Below are positions 48,211-59,345 of a stretch of DNA of 64,000 nucleotides, in pieces (position 1 is the first letter of the stretch; each line of letters starts with the position of its first letter). This DNA is from Acanthaster planci (lineage: Eukaryota; Echinodermata; Asteroidea; Valvatida; Acanthasteridae): contig NW_019091362.1 of assembly GCF_001949145.1 (NCBI RefSeq), positions 2,974,482-3,038,481 on the forward strand, given 5' to 3'. Both the position numbers and the translations under genes were made by a program. The notes below the pieces were generated by a model, which was not told where the DNA came from, searched no databases, and worked only from the letters and a program-made list of their open reading frames with translations.

Positions 48211-51200
48211 TGCAACAGGAAATTTAAAGTGCGATTTGTTTCTTGTGCCCAATTGGGGCACTAGAGTGTAAGATTCTTGTTAGGCCTAAGCGATTTTTGT
48301 ACCTTATTTTTCCCACAGTCTCCGTAATGTCATCAAAGTGCCTAGATTTCCATGCGGACACATGAACAAAATGCAGATATATCCCCAGCAGACTGGGATA
48401 CATGTACTTTTGTAGACAATCGGTAACGTATGTATAGCCTTTCCACATTTCGAGCTGGCTAAAGTCAATTTATACTAAGTGGTTAACCGAGTTTAAAGTA
48501 CGTTCTTTCGGTGTCTCGGGCTATTTTTGAAATCCGGTTTGCGTTGAGGTCGATTTCAAATCAGTTTTGATCAATAAATTTTGTATCACTTTACTTCATT
48601 TCATCATGTTAATGTTGACAAGATTGGCTTATTATTTTCGGCATAGCAGCCATGCCCAACCAGGATGAATGAAACTTTGTCCAGAAAATTATCCGATTGC
48701 CACCCGTTCTTATCGGATTTGCCTACCCGGTAGTCGGTCAAAATGGCCACAAAGGCTTCCCGTTAAGAATTCCATAACGCTCGGGGCGAAACAATAAAGC
48801 AACCACTGGTTTTCCCGTGATGCACTAAGAGGACTCAACTTTCTTCGTTTCCCTAACAAAAGATCGTCTGCTAATAGTCCCACGGTAACAGAATCCCCGG
48901 CAAGTTAGAGAAAATACCCCGCCTATTGAGTTGCTACATTAAAGTACCAGAACAAATGAGAAATAAACAGCGAGCCGGTTTCAGTTCCTTTTCTTTCCTA
49001 ATGTGACACCCTTAGTTTTAGGGGGTGGGAGCCGTGGTCTCTCGTCCTGTTTGCCGAACGACAGTGAATTTGGATGGACGGTTCCCCTCGCACGTCGGCC
49101 GGGCAATCGGTCGTGACGTTGATCGCTTCCACCTGACGATACACTGACTTTTTTGGGGGGGGAGGGATCGGTCGGTCTCCGGAAACTATGCTTGAAGTTC
49201 AACTGTATCCGTGCATGCCTGTTCGCCTCGCTTTGCTTATGAACGCGATGTACACGATGAAAGTAAAAGTAAACATATTGTTTCAATTTCGTAAAAAAGC
49301 CTCCGCATAACTTCCACAATGTAAAACATTCTTTCAGGAAAAACACGTGCGTATTTCATTACATCTGGAAGAGAGTTTATGTGAAACAAGTTATTGTCTT
49401 TATCGAGTTGACCATAGCTGGTCGATGACCTCTGTTTGAAGTGTGTACTAAAATAAATGGGAGAGGCCTTTTGTAAGGTGAAAGGAGTTTGAACAGTCTG
49501 CCATTTGGCCCTAAGATATTCACAGCAAACTGTTTGGAGGTCTGATCACCCAAGAACGGGATGTCTCCCTGTTTTCGTAGCTCCGCAGTGTAATGAATTT
49601 CGAAGAAGGGTTTAAAAAGATCGAGGAAAAATATCCAACCAGTCTCAGTTCCATAAAGGACTTAACTCCATACCAATATAGACACAAGCGAAGCTATTTT
49701 TCAAGCACCAGTTTGTCTGTTGCCAGATCTCAGTCGGAATGTGTCTACCTCTGATACCGTTGACTGACTGCAGTATGATCTTGGAACCTATGCCACTTGC
49801 TACTTGCTACGAAAGAAGAAATGTCTTCGAAAGAATCTTCATTCAATTTATTTGGTCCCCATCTGGAAATGAAACGCCCACCTTGTCTGGCCTCTCTATT
49901 CGGCTGCAAAATATCCAGTAACAAAGAACATGGTCATGGGCGTGGCTAAGGAAGGGTGTATCCGGGAAGGGAGTTGACGGTACTGGAGCATGTTGCCAGT
50001 TCTTATTCTTTTCAAGGAACGGGGCGCTCCAGCATGCTGCATGCGGTTCTACCCCCGTCTGGGATTTGAGGATTTTTTTACGGATGAAAATAATTGGACA
50101 GTAGGTTTTTGAAACAAAATCCATCACCCCCACGTAAGACCTGGATACGCTACTGCCACATGTACCATTGCTAACTATGGTATAGAGGTATGCGTGGTGT
50201 TGTATGGATATATTCAAATCAAGTCTGTCTTGAAGATATTTCTCTGTTATGACTGGCTATGCAGGGAGGATATGGTAAAAATGCAGATGCACATGGTGGA
50301 CAAAATAATAAACTTCGCTCGCTCGTTTGCTTTGGTAGTAGGTGTCAGCAACACTTCCATACCGATGATTTCTTTACCCCCAAAATGCGTGTACGTTTGG
50401 GGGTTACATAACTCCCCCATCCCCCACTCTTTGATCGGGGGATTGACTACTGAATCAGCCCTCCCATTAAGGCGTAGTGTGAAGAATTTTTTGGACTTTC
50501 CAACATCCGAAGCGTATTCAATAGCATTCTAAAACGAAGAACAACTTTTTTAAAAGTCATCAGTACGCTGTTTTGATGTAAGGTAATGCTAGTGTGTAAT
50601 ACGTATTACAGATGTACATCTGTATCATGAACATCGCCCTCTAGTGCCATTGGTGTCAGCACCCCCCCCCCCCACTTTTAAACTGCCATGGTCGGTCAAG
50701 TCATCCCCATACAATCAAGTTGATGGCAAAAATGTACGCCACTGCCAAAATGGCACAGGCGAACTGACGTGCAGCCTGGAAACATTTTGCTCCAGTTCAA
50801 CCAATGCGTCCAATATAATTAATCACTCCTTCCAAATTTTGTTCATTGTAACTGATAAAAATCAATAAAGCAGGGGTGACTGACTGAATTCTTGCGCAGA
50901 GATTTAAGGTAAATCGTTCCAATAGTGTTTACTTTAATCGTTAAGTTTGCCTCTTTTACACTTGTAATTACTTGCTCATAGTTTCAACGTGTTTTCTCAA
51001 GACAAATGTTCAACATGTCTTGTGGTTTAATCCAACCAATATATCAAATCAAATTCGTTTTTTTTTCATTTATCCTGTTTGCCGAACGTCTTTGAACAAG
51101 TTGACTGGCGTTCCAAGCCCATGTGTCTGGGTCCGTAGTATTTTCTTTCTGTTCGTAACGACGGCCATTGTTACTTTTCCTCAATCTGCGGAGCGGGTTT

Positions 51201-52234
51201 TCGGTGGACAAGCACGGTAAATATTGACGGAATTACTTCGGGCCCAATCAAGGCGGGACTCCTGTCTGTTTTGTGGTCGGTGATTTGGCTACCGGTCTCC
51301 CGGGCGAGGTACTTGAACATTTTAATCCTGAACTCAAACACCTTGTTGGCAGCACGGTTCCAGAGATTTTGGGTCACTTGAAATGAATTAGCTTCCACTC
51401 ATCATTATCATTTGATGAGAAAAGATGTGTTTCCCACAGTTTGCAAACAGTCAAAATGTTAAAGCCTGCTTTCTGGGTTTAAACTCAAATAAACTGTGTA
51501 AAGTTTGGGTAACTAACTAATCAGTTTGATTAAGCCAATAAACCGTTCACCAAATAGTTACTATAACGACATATTATCTGGAAAGCTTGGCTTATTCGAA
51601 TTTTGTTGCTCGTCATTTTACTGGACAGGTTCAATTTTCGGATTACGGAAACACCGGGCTAACAGAGGAAGACATTCAGTTCATGGCCAATTTTTAATTC
51701 AATTTTTGAGGTTGAATAAACTTGTGAATATTGAAGTGACAGTGTCGGGAAATAGTGTGTCTGCTCAGGAAAGCGTGGTTTGTGGGGGGTAATCCTTGAG
51801 TGATATTTAAGAGTTCAGAGGAATTAGGGATGTTTGGACTAAGATGGTTAGAGTTTGGAACTCCCGATCATTTGAAACCAGCAGCTGAGTGTATAACGAT
51901 AGCCTCGTCACTTGACCTCGACTCGTATTTTTCACCCAGAGTAAAATGGTTAGCTAGCTGTGAGCACTGAGATGGTTGTTATGTTTGATCACGCGTTTGC
52001 GCCTAAAATGACAGCATCGAGCTGTATACTCTCCGGGGAGCTGAAACGATTTTAGGAATGTTTATGGGCCAAAATGTTCAAGGAAACTAATAGACAGCCC
52101 TTTGATCTATAGAGGTTATAGCCTTTGTAAAAACTCGTTATTGCTTTACGATAAAAATGGTTAGTATCTTTGCTTCCGTTGAGATCCCTAACCACGTGGC
52201 AGAACTGTTTCTTGAACATACACAGTAACAGATG
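48211..52234. other. Intergenic, no supported gene
   Basis: A small CpG patch at 49020-49145 is followed by a T6G8 junction (49149-49162). A C10 run lies at about 50662-50671. The minus-strand frame at 51171-51398 has a protein-like central segment but no ATG at its start and no match I know. Nothing else stands out. Confidence 0.5.
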
Positions 52235-52435
52235 CAATGAGACATTATTTACAATGGGCCTTGAGCTGGACCAAGAGAGGGCGCTATTTTCTTAGCAACG
52301 AAGGTTCCTTTGGTCGGAACTGAACTTCGCTGGTTCACGAACGAATAGGAAATGCACGTTTCACGGTCACATCGCTACCAACAGATTGAACCTTCTTGAC
52401 CAACGCTGCTCTTATCAACCGACGATCTGGATGTG
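52235..52435 (+). repeat. Dispersed repeat family R, copy B
   Basis: Shares with copy C (62135-62330) GAACTTCGCTGGT, GAGGGCGCT, CAGCAACG-like and CTACCAACA, and continues through CCAACGC and TCAACCGA. Shares the central part with copy A. Non-coding. Confidence 0.5.
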
Positions 52436-52559
52436 GATCTGGCTAGTTTATTGAACAGCTCCAATTGGAAAATCACTCAATTCAGGTCAGAGGCCACAGA
52501 GGCATCTAATCAACTTTTCTATCTATCTTCTGAATGTAGATGAATTTTGAACTGATGTA

Positions 52560-54030
52560 ATGTTATATGGCAGCTGCTTCCTGTCCCTGGTTGTTGTAGG
52601 GAAGCATGACTGCTGAAGGCATTTAGTTCTTGTTGAAGGAACTGTTAGTGATAGAGGTTTGTGAGATCATGTTTTCCTAGTGTTGACATCCCTTGTGTTA
52701 AACTTCAGGTGGTGTACAACTTCAGATCTACATTATTGTGAACTATTTTGTGTAACAAAACTAATCTGGTAATACGTCGTCCCTGCAAAAGTGCTGGGAG
52801 TTGAAGGTATTTGAACATGGCTGTAACTAAGCTTTCTCTACTTTAATAATTGGTGATAAAGCGATCTGCCCGTCTCTGCACTGCCTCCACTTTCTCTATG
52901 TTGCAGTTAGTTTAGAATCCCATACTGAGCTGCAGTACTCAGTATGAGGTCGAACCAGGCTCTTACATGCTTGAATCTTCACTTTTTGAGGGGTACTGAC
53001 ACGGTTACGACAAAGAAAACCAGTCATACCATTGCTTTGGAGACTACTTATACTGATGTGAGTGCTTCATTTGAAATCAGAAGACAAGATAACTCCTAGG
53101 TACTTGTGGTGTTTCGATATGTTGAGAGTGTGATTACACAATTTACACGAATACCCAATAGTAGCTTTTCTCCTTGTGAAACGTAGTACGCTGCATTTCT
53201 CAGGTTTGAAGGATAGTAGCCACTTCCTCTCCCAGTCCTCAAGCAGCCTCAGGTCTTTATGAAGGATCTCTGCCTGCTGCTGACGTAATAGAACGACATA
53301 CAAGACAATCATCCGCAAGCAGACATATTTGGGATTTAATCACACCAGGGAGATCATTAATATACAGGAGAAACAAGAGAGGTTCAAGAACGGTGCCTTC
53401 AGGTACGTACCCCAGACAATACTTCAACAGGGGCTGAAGATGCGCCTCGAAGAACAACAGTTTGATGCCTCCCAGTAATGTTTGACGAGATCCAGGTAAG
53501 TAATGGGCCTTAAATGCCGAAACGATTGAGCTTATGAAAGAGTCTGCTGGAAGAAACCGTGTCGAAGGCCTTAGCAAAATAAACATCTAAAACAATGCTC
53601 TCAACCTGCTTAACCAGACTCGCTAGATTCCCAAATACGATAGCCAAAAGTTGAGTTCCACAAGACCTTTTTATTCTAAACCCATGTTGGCATTGATTCA
53701 AAGCAGTGGAAACGATCACGGTGTTTCATGACATCGCTGTACCCTCAACTTGCAACCTTGCAATGACCTTACAACATGCAGAGGTTAGAGAAACAGGCCT
53801 GTAATTAGATGGGTCACTACGACTTCCTTTTTTAAAAATTGGAGCAATATTTGCATTAGACCGATCAGCTGGAACAACAAAACCGGTGAGAAAACTTTGA
53901 CTGACTATCTTTGTAGGCACAGGAGTGATTTCTGATCCACATGTCCTCAAAACAAAAGGGTGAATTCCAGCTGGTCCAGGGGCCTTGTGTGGATAAGGAG
54001 GCGCTTCTCCTCGAGGCAGATGATGCTGAA
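52560..54030 (-). mobile_element. Decayed non-LTR retrotransposon (jockey-like reverse transcriptase)
   Basis: On the minus strand, pieces of a reverse transcriptase appear in order. KAPGPAGIHPFVLR (about 53990) is followed by IAPIFKKGSRSDPSNYRPVS (about 53860-53800), QHGFRIKRSCGTQLL (about 53690), and a KAFDT block with one catalytic Asp. After the VPEGTVLEPLLFLLYINDLP block comes LADD (the catalytic F/YxDD box), then LLEDWERKWLLSFKPEKCSV and HKYLGVIL. A C-terminal VEAVQRRADRFI motif lies at about 52870, and LPALLQGRR at about 52800. The frame changes at least twice and a TGA interrupts it near 53725, so it is dead. The endonuclease domain and ORF1 are not seen to the right of 54030, so it is probably 5'-truncated. 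The left limit is approximate. Assignment to the jockey/CR1 group is from motif wording only. Confidence 0.5.
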
Positions 54031-55165
54031 GATCTCAGATTACGGAACACTGGCAATATGTTTCAGATAGGCCCTATGGCAGTTTCAAATGTCACTCCGT
54101 CAGTTTCTGTGTTCAACTCCATTTAATTGAAAGTGAACGCAGTAAAGAAATAATGGTTTAATGAATTAATGAGGGGAAAGTTCTGTCGACGACTTTAAAT
54201 CATAGCATGGTCATAGCAAATTGTAGTTAGACTAACGCTACCCCAAACCATGTTGATTAGGCCATGGTTGGACTTACCTAGTAAACCATTTTGGAACCCA
54301 TTATATGACATCATTGCAACGCTGGTTATTCGTTATCGTAATTAATTACAGGGGAAACCACTGACGTGAATATGTACGAGATGGCAGACACTGTGACTTA
54401 GAGAGAGAGATGCGACCAAGTGCAAAATTTGACGATGGTATTCCGCAAAATAGTTCGAAAAGGGTCGTTTGAGTGGCTCTGTTCAACAAGTGGTCGAACA
54501 ACAGTTGGCGCCCGAATATTAAGATGAAGAAACTAACAAGGCACGTGATCACTTGGACACTGCCCTAACCTAAGGGCCCACTTGGGGGTATGCTAGAGTC
54601 GTGAACCAATGGGTTCTATATTATGCGACAAAATCCAATAAGGTTCCAAGAACATCTGAGATGCGAGAAGACCTTTTATCATGCTACCATGTTTGTCTTG
54701 TCTCCTGTAGACCCGTTTGCGATATAACACAACCTCACATATTGAAAAAAGGGAACAGATTATTTTCCTTCCAGCCTCAGTTTGGTTTCATTGCTTTAAA
54801 AGGCAGAAAAGCAAGATGGCCGCTCCATGACAGAGGTCGATACTGCAGAATAGAAGTTCTTCGGTCCATTCAGCCAATAAGCCGAAGTGTAATTCCTGTG
54901 GATGTATCACAGAATGTATTTTGGGGTCAGCATCATGATTGCATTTCTAACTCACTGCATATGCATGCACTTTGCCCATGATGACTTAACCCAGGCTGTA
55001 ACACGTCAAACAAAAACAGCTTCAAACTTTCAATAAGTCGACCGAAAAACTAAGGAAATGGACTACACCCTACCGAGATTTTCTTTTCACCTTCCCCTTT
55101 ATCTCATTGTGTTTTTAGGCCCATTTCAAATATACTGGTCATGTTTTGAGATCTTTCCCCCTCTA
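54031..55165. other. Intergenic, no gene seen
   Basis: The 126-codon frame at 54601-54981 has no known domain. Nothing else is recognised. Confidence 0.5.
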
Positions 55166-55169
55166 TCTG

Positions 55170-55320
55170 GAGCAAGCGGCGCTCCGGCAAGCCGACTTGT
55201 GCCGCGGGGGGCTACACTGGGCCGGCCCGCGGCTCGCCACGTGGCCAGTGCGGGCTCGGGCGGGGCTCGCTTTCCCTTAGGCCCCGCTGGATTTCCTTTT
55301 TGTCGTGATGGCTGGGTAAG
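55170..55320. promoter_or_regulatory. GC-rich island, candidate regulatory element
   Basis: Very GC-rich, with GGGCCGGCCCGCGGC at about 55220 and CCACGTGG at about 55238-55245. It lies inside a 144-codon frame that otherwise lacks protein character. Confidence 0.5.
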
Positions 55321-56735
55321 TAGAGTGGGAAATTACTTGTCGGATTGTGAGCTCTCTACTCCGAAGTTGCTAAGAATCTCACATTTTGGTGCTGTTCACG
55401 CTGATATTGAGGTTGTCACCTCTTCGCTTTGTGGTCGGTATATGTGCACGTTATTGGTCCCCGGCTTGATCGTTCGTGGAGTGAAAGGTTAGCACTTCAA
55501 TAGATATCCACACACACGCTCGACTATGATCCCCCCCCCCAAAAAAATGACCTTGTTGGTGGGACATCGGATGAACGCCATCCCTACTCAGAGTTACACG
55601 ACACCAATAAGAAGCGGCCGTATAGAACTCTATCATAGGACAGCCAGCTTAAAGCAAACCAAACCGAGGCTGGATGGAAAAATAGTCTGTTCCCTTTTAT
55701 CGATGTGTAAAGTTGTGTTACTCTTGCCAGTGGTTCCACAGGGAACAAGACAAAAATGGCAGCATCATGATAAAGGTCTAAGTACCCGAAGGGACACTTT
55801 TTAAAGTGCCAGTAATTTAGTTTTAGTTTAATTTACTCAGTTGTTTGCATTTCAAAATATACCCAGGCAATTTTTTGGGGCCCTTTTCATTCATTCTACT
55901 CGGGCAGTGCGAAACAGGCTCAGGTTTGCCGATAGCAAATGGCTTTCAGCGTCTTGAACGATCACTTGCCAGGCGCCGTGCCAATGCTATCCAAGTACCA
56001 GTTTCGTGTGAAATGTGGAACCCCGATGAAATCTGGACTCTTTGTTCCGGTAAGGCTTCCAAGGGCATGCGCAATACAGCCAAAGAATCCATATTTCCTA
56101 GCATCAAAATTTCGAGATATTTCAAGACTCCTTGTTTCCTTGTGGATAGTCTACGGGGAAGGTACTTACAGTGAATCCGGTGGACATTTTTAGTTCATCC
56201 TCTTGAGCTTTAATTGAGAAGGGAAAGATCAAATTAATATCGTTAACACAATAAGAGGAATAACTTACTGCTTTAGTCCAGGTTCAATGAAACAAAACGT
56301 TTGATAATATCCCAAATCATATATGAAACAAAAGCGTATGTCTCAAGCACGCGTATTATCATGAGAGGATTTTATAATAATTTGTGCATAACACATGACA
56401 AGCGATAAAGCTGTTACAGTGATTTTTTGGGGGGTGGGTTCTGTTCGTTTGAAAACGTCAGGTAAAGTGATCAGTTAAATGAACTTAGAAACTAATATCT
56501 AAACGCAAAGCTGTGTGCAAAATCATGTAGAGAAGAGCCAGTTTCGTTTCTTTGTAACTGAATGGGATTTTCGTACCCCAAGATCCTCAGTAAGAAATTT
56601 TTACAAACTTTTTACACATACGAGAATTGAATCAAATATTGGTATTAATCTTAAAAAAAAGGACTGCACAGGCGTCAGTAATTAATTTAAAGTCAGAGAA
56701 CAGCACTTAACAAGCTGTGTTGTCTTTTCAGCCCA
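55321..56735. other. Intergenic, no gene seen
   Basis: A C10A7 junction lies at 55531-55547 and a T6G6 junction at 56423-56434. Frames at 55845-56193 overlap in two phases and match nothing known. Confidence 0.5.
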
Positions 56736-56739
56736 GTAA

Positions 56740-57370
56740 CTTCTCCGTCGAATGCGCCAATGGGCTCCTCTTTTTTTCGACAAAAATCTGGCGAGATTCC
56801 CGGAGCGCAGTTTAATTTGTCGTTGTTAACATCGGTCAGATTTGGTTAATCACCATTTAGTTCGCCCAGCATACGGTGCCCGTCTCCCGCGGAAGGCTGA
56901 CGGGCTCAATGCCATATTGAGCGGCTGAAATCGCGTCCGACGGACCGTGCGCCGAAATACAAACACATGCTACGGGGGGCCTGGGCCCGTGCCGCGGTCG
57001 ACACTCCAGCGGCTCCCCAGTTCTCTTGTCCCCGGTGGTTACTGCATGCGCGCTCAGAATAAAACAATCGCCTGTATGTCTCTTTTTGAGATTCGGTAGC
57101 GGAGAAAGAACACTTGCATTTGTGTTTGAACTGAAAAGGCAGAAGGGGCAAAAATAATGAGACAATTTGGCCCACTCGGCCCGCGTAACAGTATCCGGCC
57201 TCAATTGTTACTTCGGCAGCGGCTAATCGCGATACGCGATATCTAAATCCGAGGGGTGGATGGGGATTAGGGCAGGTTTGGTTTACGAGCCGTGAATGGG
57301 CTCGCATGCGCGTGGGGGAAAAGAGAAAGGCTCCCCTCCGCGGCCACGGGGCCTAGGCATCTCGGGGAAA
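56740..57370. promoter_or_regulatory. Large GC-rich island, candidate regulatory element
   Basis: About 600 bp of CpG-rich DNA with varied sequence, including CGGTTAATC-like and CCAAT-type (GCGCCAATGGG, about 56756) motifs. Overlapping frames on the minus strand have no domain. It ends near a C8A8 junction (57409-57424). Confidence 0.5.
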
Positions 57371-57499
57371 CCGCGATTATTAATAAACCACGCAAGCTTC
57401 ACTCAGAACCCCCCCCAAAAAAAAGGAGCCAAAGGTGACATGGAAAAACAAGCTCAAAATTGGGCCAGAGTAAAAGAAAAAAAAACCCAAAACCAAAAC

Positions 57500-57527
57500 C
57501 AAAAAAAAAAAAAAAAAAAAAAAAAAA
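57500..57527 (+). repeat. A28 homopolymer
   Basis: A run of 28 A follows (CCAAAA)n-like sequence. No recognisable retroposed body precedes it, so it is listed as a simple repeat. Confidence 0.5.
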
Positions 57528-57719
57528 CAATGGGATCGAGGAAGATTGCTAGTCCTGCACACATCCGTCCGGTAGTCAATGCGGCACTGGCTGAGTTGTC
57601 TCGGACCCAGCGAAGGGGGAAAATGAGTTAATAGAGTGGAACGTTCGAAATTTGCACCGAATTGTATCCAGTGACTCGTATTTACTTAGGGTACACAGCC
57701 GGCAGGGTTAACAAGTCAA

Positions 57720-57975
57720 ATATTATGAATCGCCGGTGCGGATAAACCGGCCCACCAGTTCCAGCGCGGCGCTGCGCCGTGGTTTGTCTCTTCCCCCAAG
57801 CCCACGTGCCAAGCGGGGCCCGCCGGCAGTGCGCCGTCTTGATCCGGCCAACAAAGTAGACGCGGCGCGCTTGGCTCGCAGCGCATCGCACGCGTGATGG
57901 GATCCGTTGAAAGTGGGGGAATTGAGCAACAATAGGGGATGTCGTGTTAAGTGGGTCCAATCGGGCCCTCCAGCA
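57720..57975. promoter_or_regulatory. CpG island sharing a module with 58472-58505
   Basis: CpG-dense block with CACGTGCCAAGCGG at 57803-57816, then CGCCGGC and TGCGCCG. The same three blocks recur in order at 58472. Candidate regulatory element. Confidence 0.5.
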
Positions 57976-58394
57976 AACGATGAGAATAATGCGAGGGAGG
58001 AGTACAATTCCTTACGGACTTGTGCTGGGTTGAGGTATTAAGGAGTAAAAACTGAAATTAAAAAAAAGGACGAAAAAATAACCCCTTTAAACAAGGCAAT
58101 TATCTACAAGTTGGCGAGTATAAGTCAAACGCTGTCGTGGCTCAAAATAACGAAATGTTTGTGATAAAATCAATTTGTCGTGTGTGTCTAATACACGTTG
58201 TCAAAACCGTGTTTGTGTTGCGCTTCATTTTCCATTTTGGGCTTAATTCTGTGGAGTTCGAATAAACACTGACTTCACAATCTTTTGGTTGACATTACTC
58301 CTCGAATCTTTTTCTTCTAATCTGAAAATCAACGAGCTTAATAGAACCATTTTCCTATATCAAACTAATTGGGTTATCTGGAATTCTTTTATTA

Positions 58395-58640
58395 GTGTGA
58401 GGCCGCTGTCCAAAAGCGGCGAGACACGGAATCTCCGGGTGAACAATGGGACACGAGCCGGACCGAACTGGCACGTGCCAAGCGGCCGACGCCGGCTGCG
58501 CCGCACGTGCCCAACTCCCTCAACCCGGTCCAAAGCAGGAACAGCAACCAAACCAAGAAAACACAAACATTCACAAGCCTTACTCCGAGGCGTGGTTTGA
58601 GAGGACGAAACCACACGAAAAGAACCAAATTCCACTGAAA
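58395..58640. promoter_or_regulatory. CpG island with duplicated CACGTG module
   Basis: Holds CACGTGCCAAGCGG at 58472-58485, then CGCCGGC and TGCGCCG, followed by another CACGTG. The frames of 140-159 codons across it have no known domain and lie in different phases on both strands. Confidence 0.5.
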
Positions 58641-59106
58641 CACCAGCTAAGTAAGTCGGCAGTTTATCCGAGCGTACACTCCCGTGTGATATTGCAGGCC
58701 CTGCATGGATCTTTGACGGCATTAGTTCTGTGGCGCAGCGACGGCCGGTGTTGTTGTTTCTTGCGTTCATCCACGTGTGCACTTGATTTTTCGGGGGTGA
58801 GCGCATCGGCAGCCACACGACCGACGCAAGTCGCGACAAATACTCCCAATATTCTTGTCATCAGATAAATCGTTCCCGATGTGTTTGGAACACCTCGACA
58901 AAATAGGGGCTTCCATCCGCAACATCGTTTGTGCATTGTTCCAATCGTGCAGAATGAACCAGCTTACGGATTGTGTTTGACTAATACCACAACGCGGTCC
59001 TAGTCCTTCCTCAGAAACCCCCCCCCCAAAAAAAACCAAAAAAAGAACAAAACAAAGAACAAAATGGAGCGTGAAATCAGAGTACAAATGCAAGGAAATG
59101 CATCTC
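58641..59106. other. Intergenic, no gene seen
   Basis: A C10A8 junction at 59018-59035 is the only notable item. Confidence 0.5.
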
Positions 59107-59345
59107 AGCTAAGCTGGTCTTTGTGGACGGTTTTGCTTCTTCCCCACGACAGCTGAGAAGCTTCTGATGATCCCTCTACATAAATAGGTCCGGGTTCGAG
59201 TCCCGGCTTAGCCAAGGCTTTAAGTGCATTTGGTTTCCAGTCCATACTCGCTCTCGTAGGTTTTCTTCGGGTACTCCGGTTTCCTCCTGCCTCTAAAACT
59301 GGACCTTCTTCCTAACTCCGTAATGTGATGCTGATTAATAAAGTT
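59107..59345 (+). mobile_element. tRNA-derived SINE
   Basis: A tRNA-like head (59107-59213) has a 5' arm AGCTAAG pairing with 3' CTTAGCC (59207-59213), a T-arm CCGGG-TTCGAGT-CCCGG and a perfect B box GGTTCGAGTCC at 59193-59203. The A box is degenerate and the D/anticodon region is oversized, so it is not a functional tRNA gene. A body with GGGTACTCCGGTTTCCTCC follows, a segment type I associate with conserved SINE cores, then an AT-rich end with AATAAA. Pol III promoter activity is uncertain. Confidence 0.5.

Noticed and set aside
55058-55492. 144-codon ORF with a hydrophobic start
   Set aside because: The first 25 residues resemble a membrane segment, but the rest is a CpG-island translation without family features or splice support.
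58360-58868. 159- and 140-codon ORFs on opposite strands
   Set aside because: Both arise from the same GC-rich island, where stop codons are rare. Neither has protein-family motifs.
11949-59156. CAGCTG E-box enrichment that would suggest bHLH autoregulation
   Set aside because: The sites I counted across the window are close to the number expected at random.
59107-59213. A tRNA gene
   Set aside because: The B box and T-arm are perfect, but the D/anticodon region is too long and the A box is degenerate. A SINE body follows.
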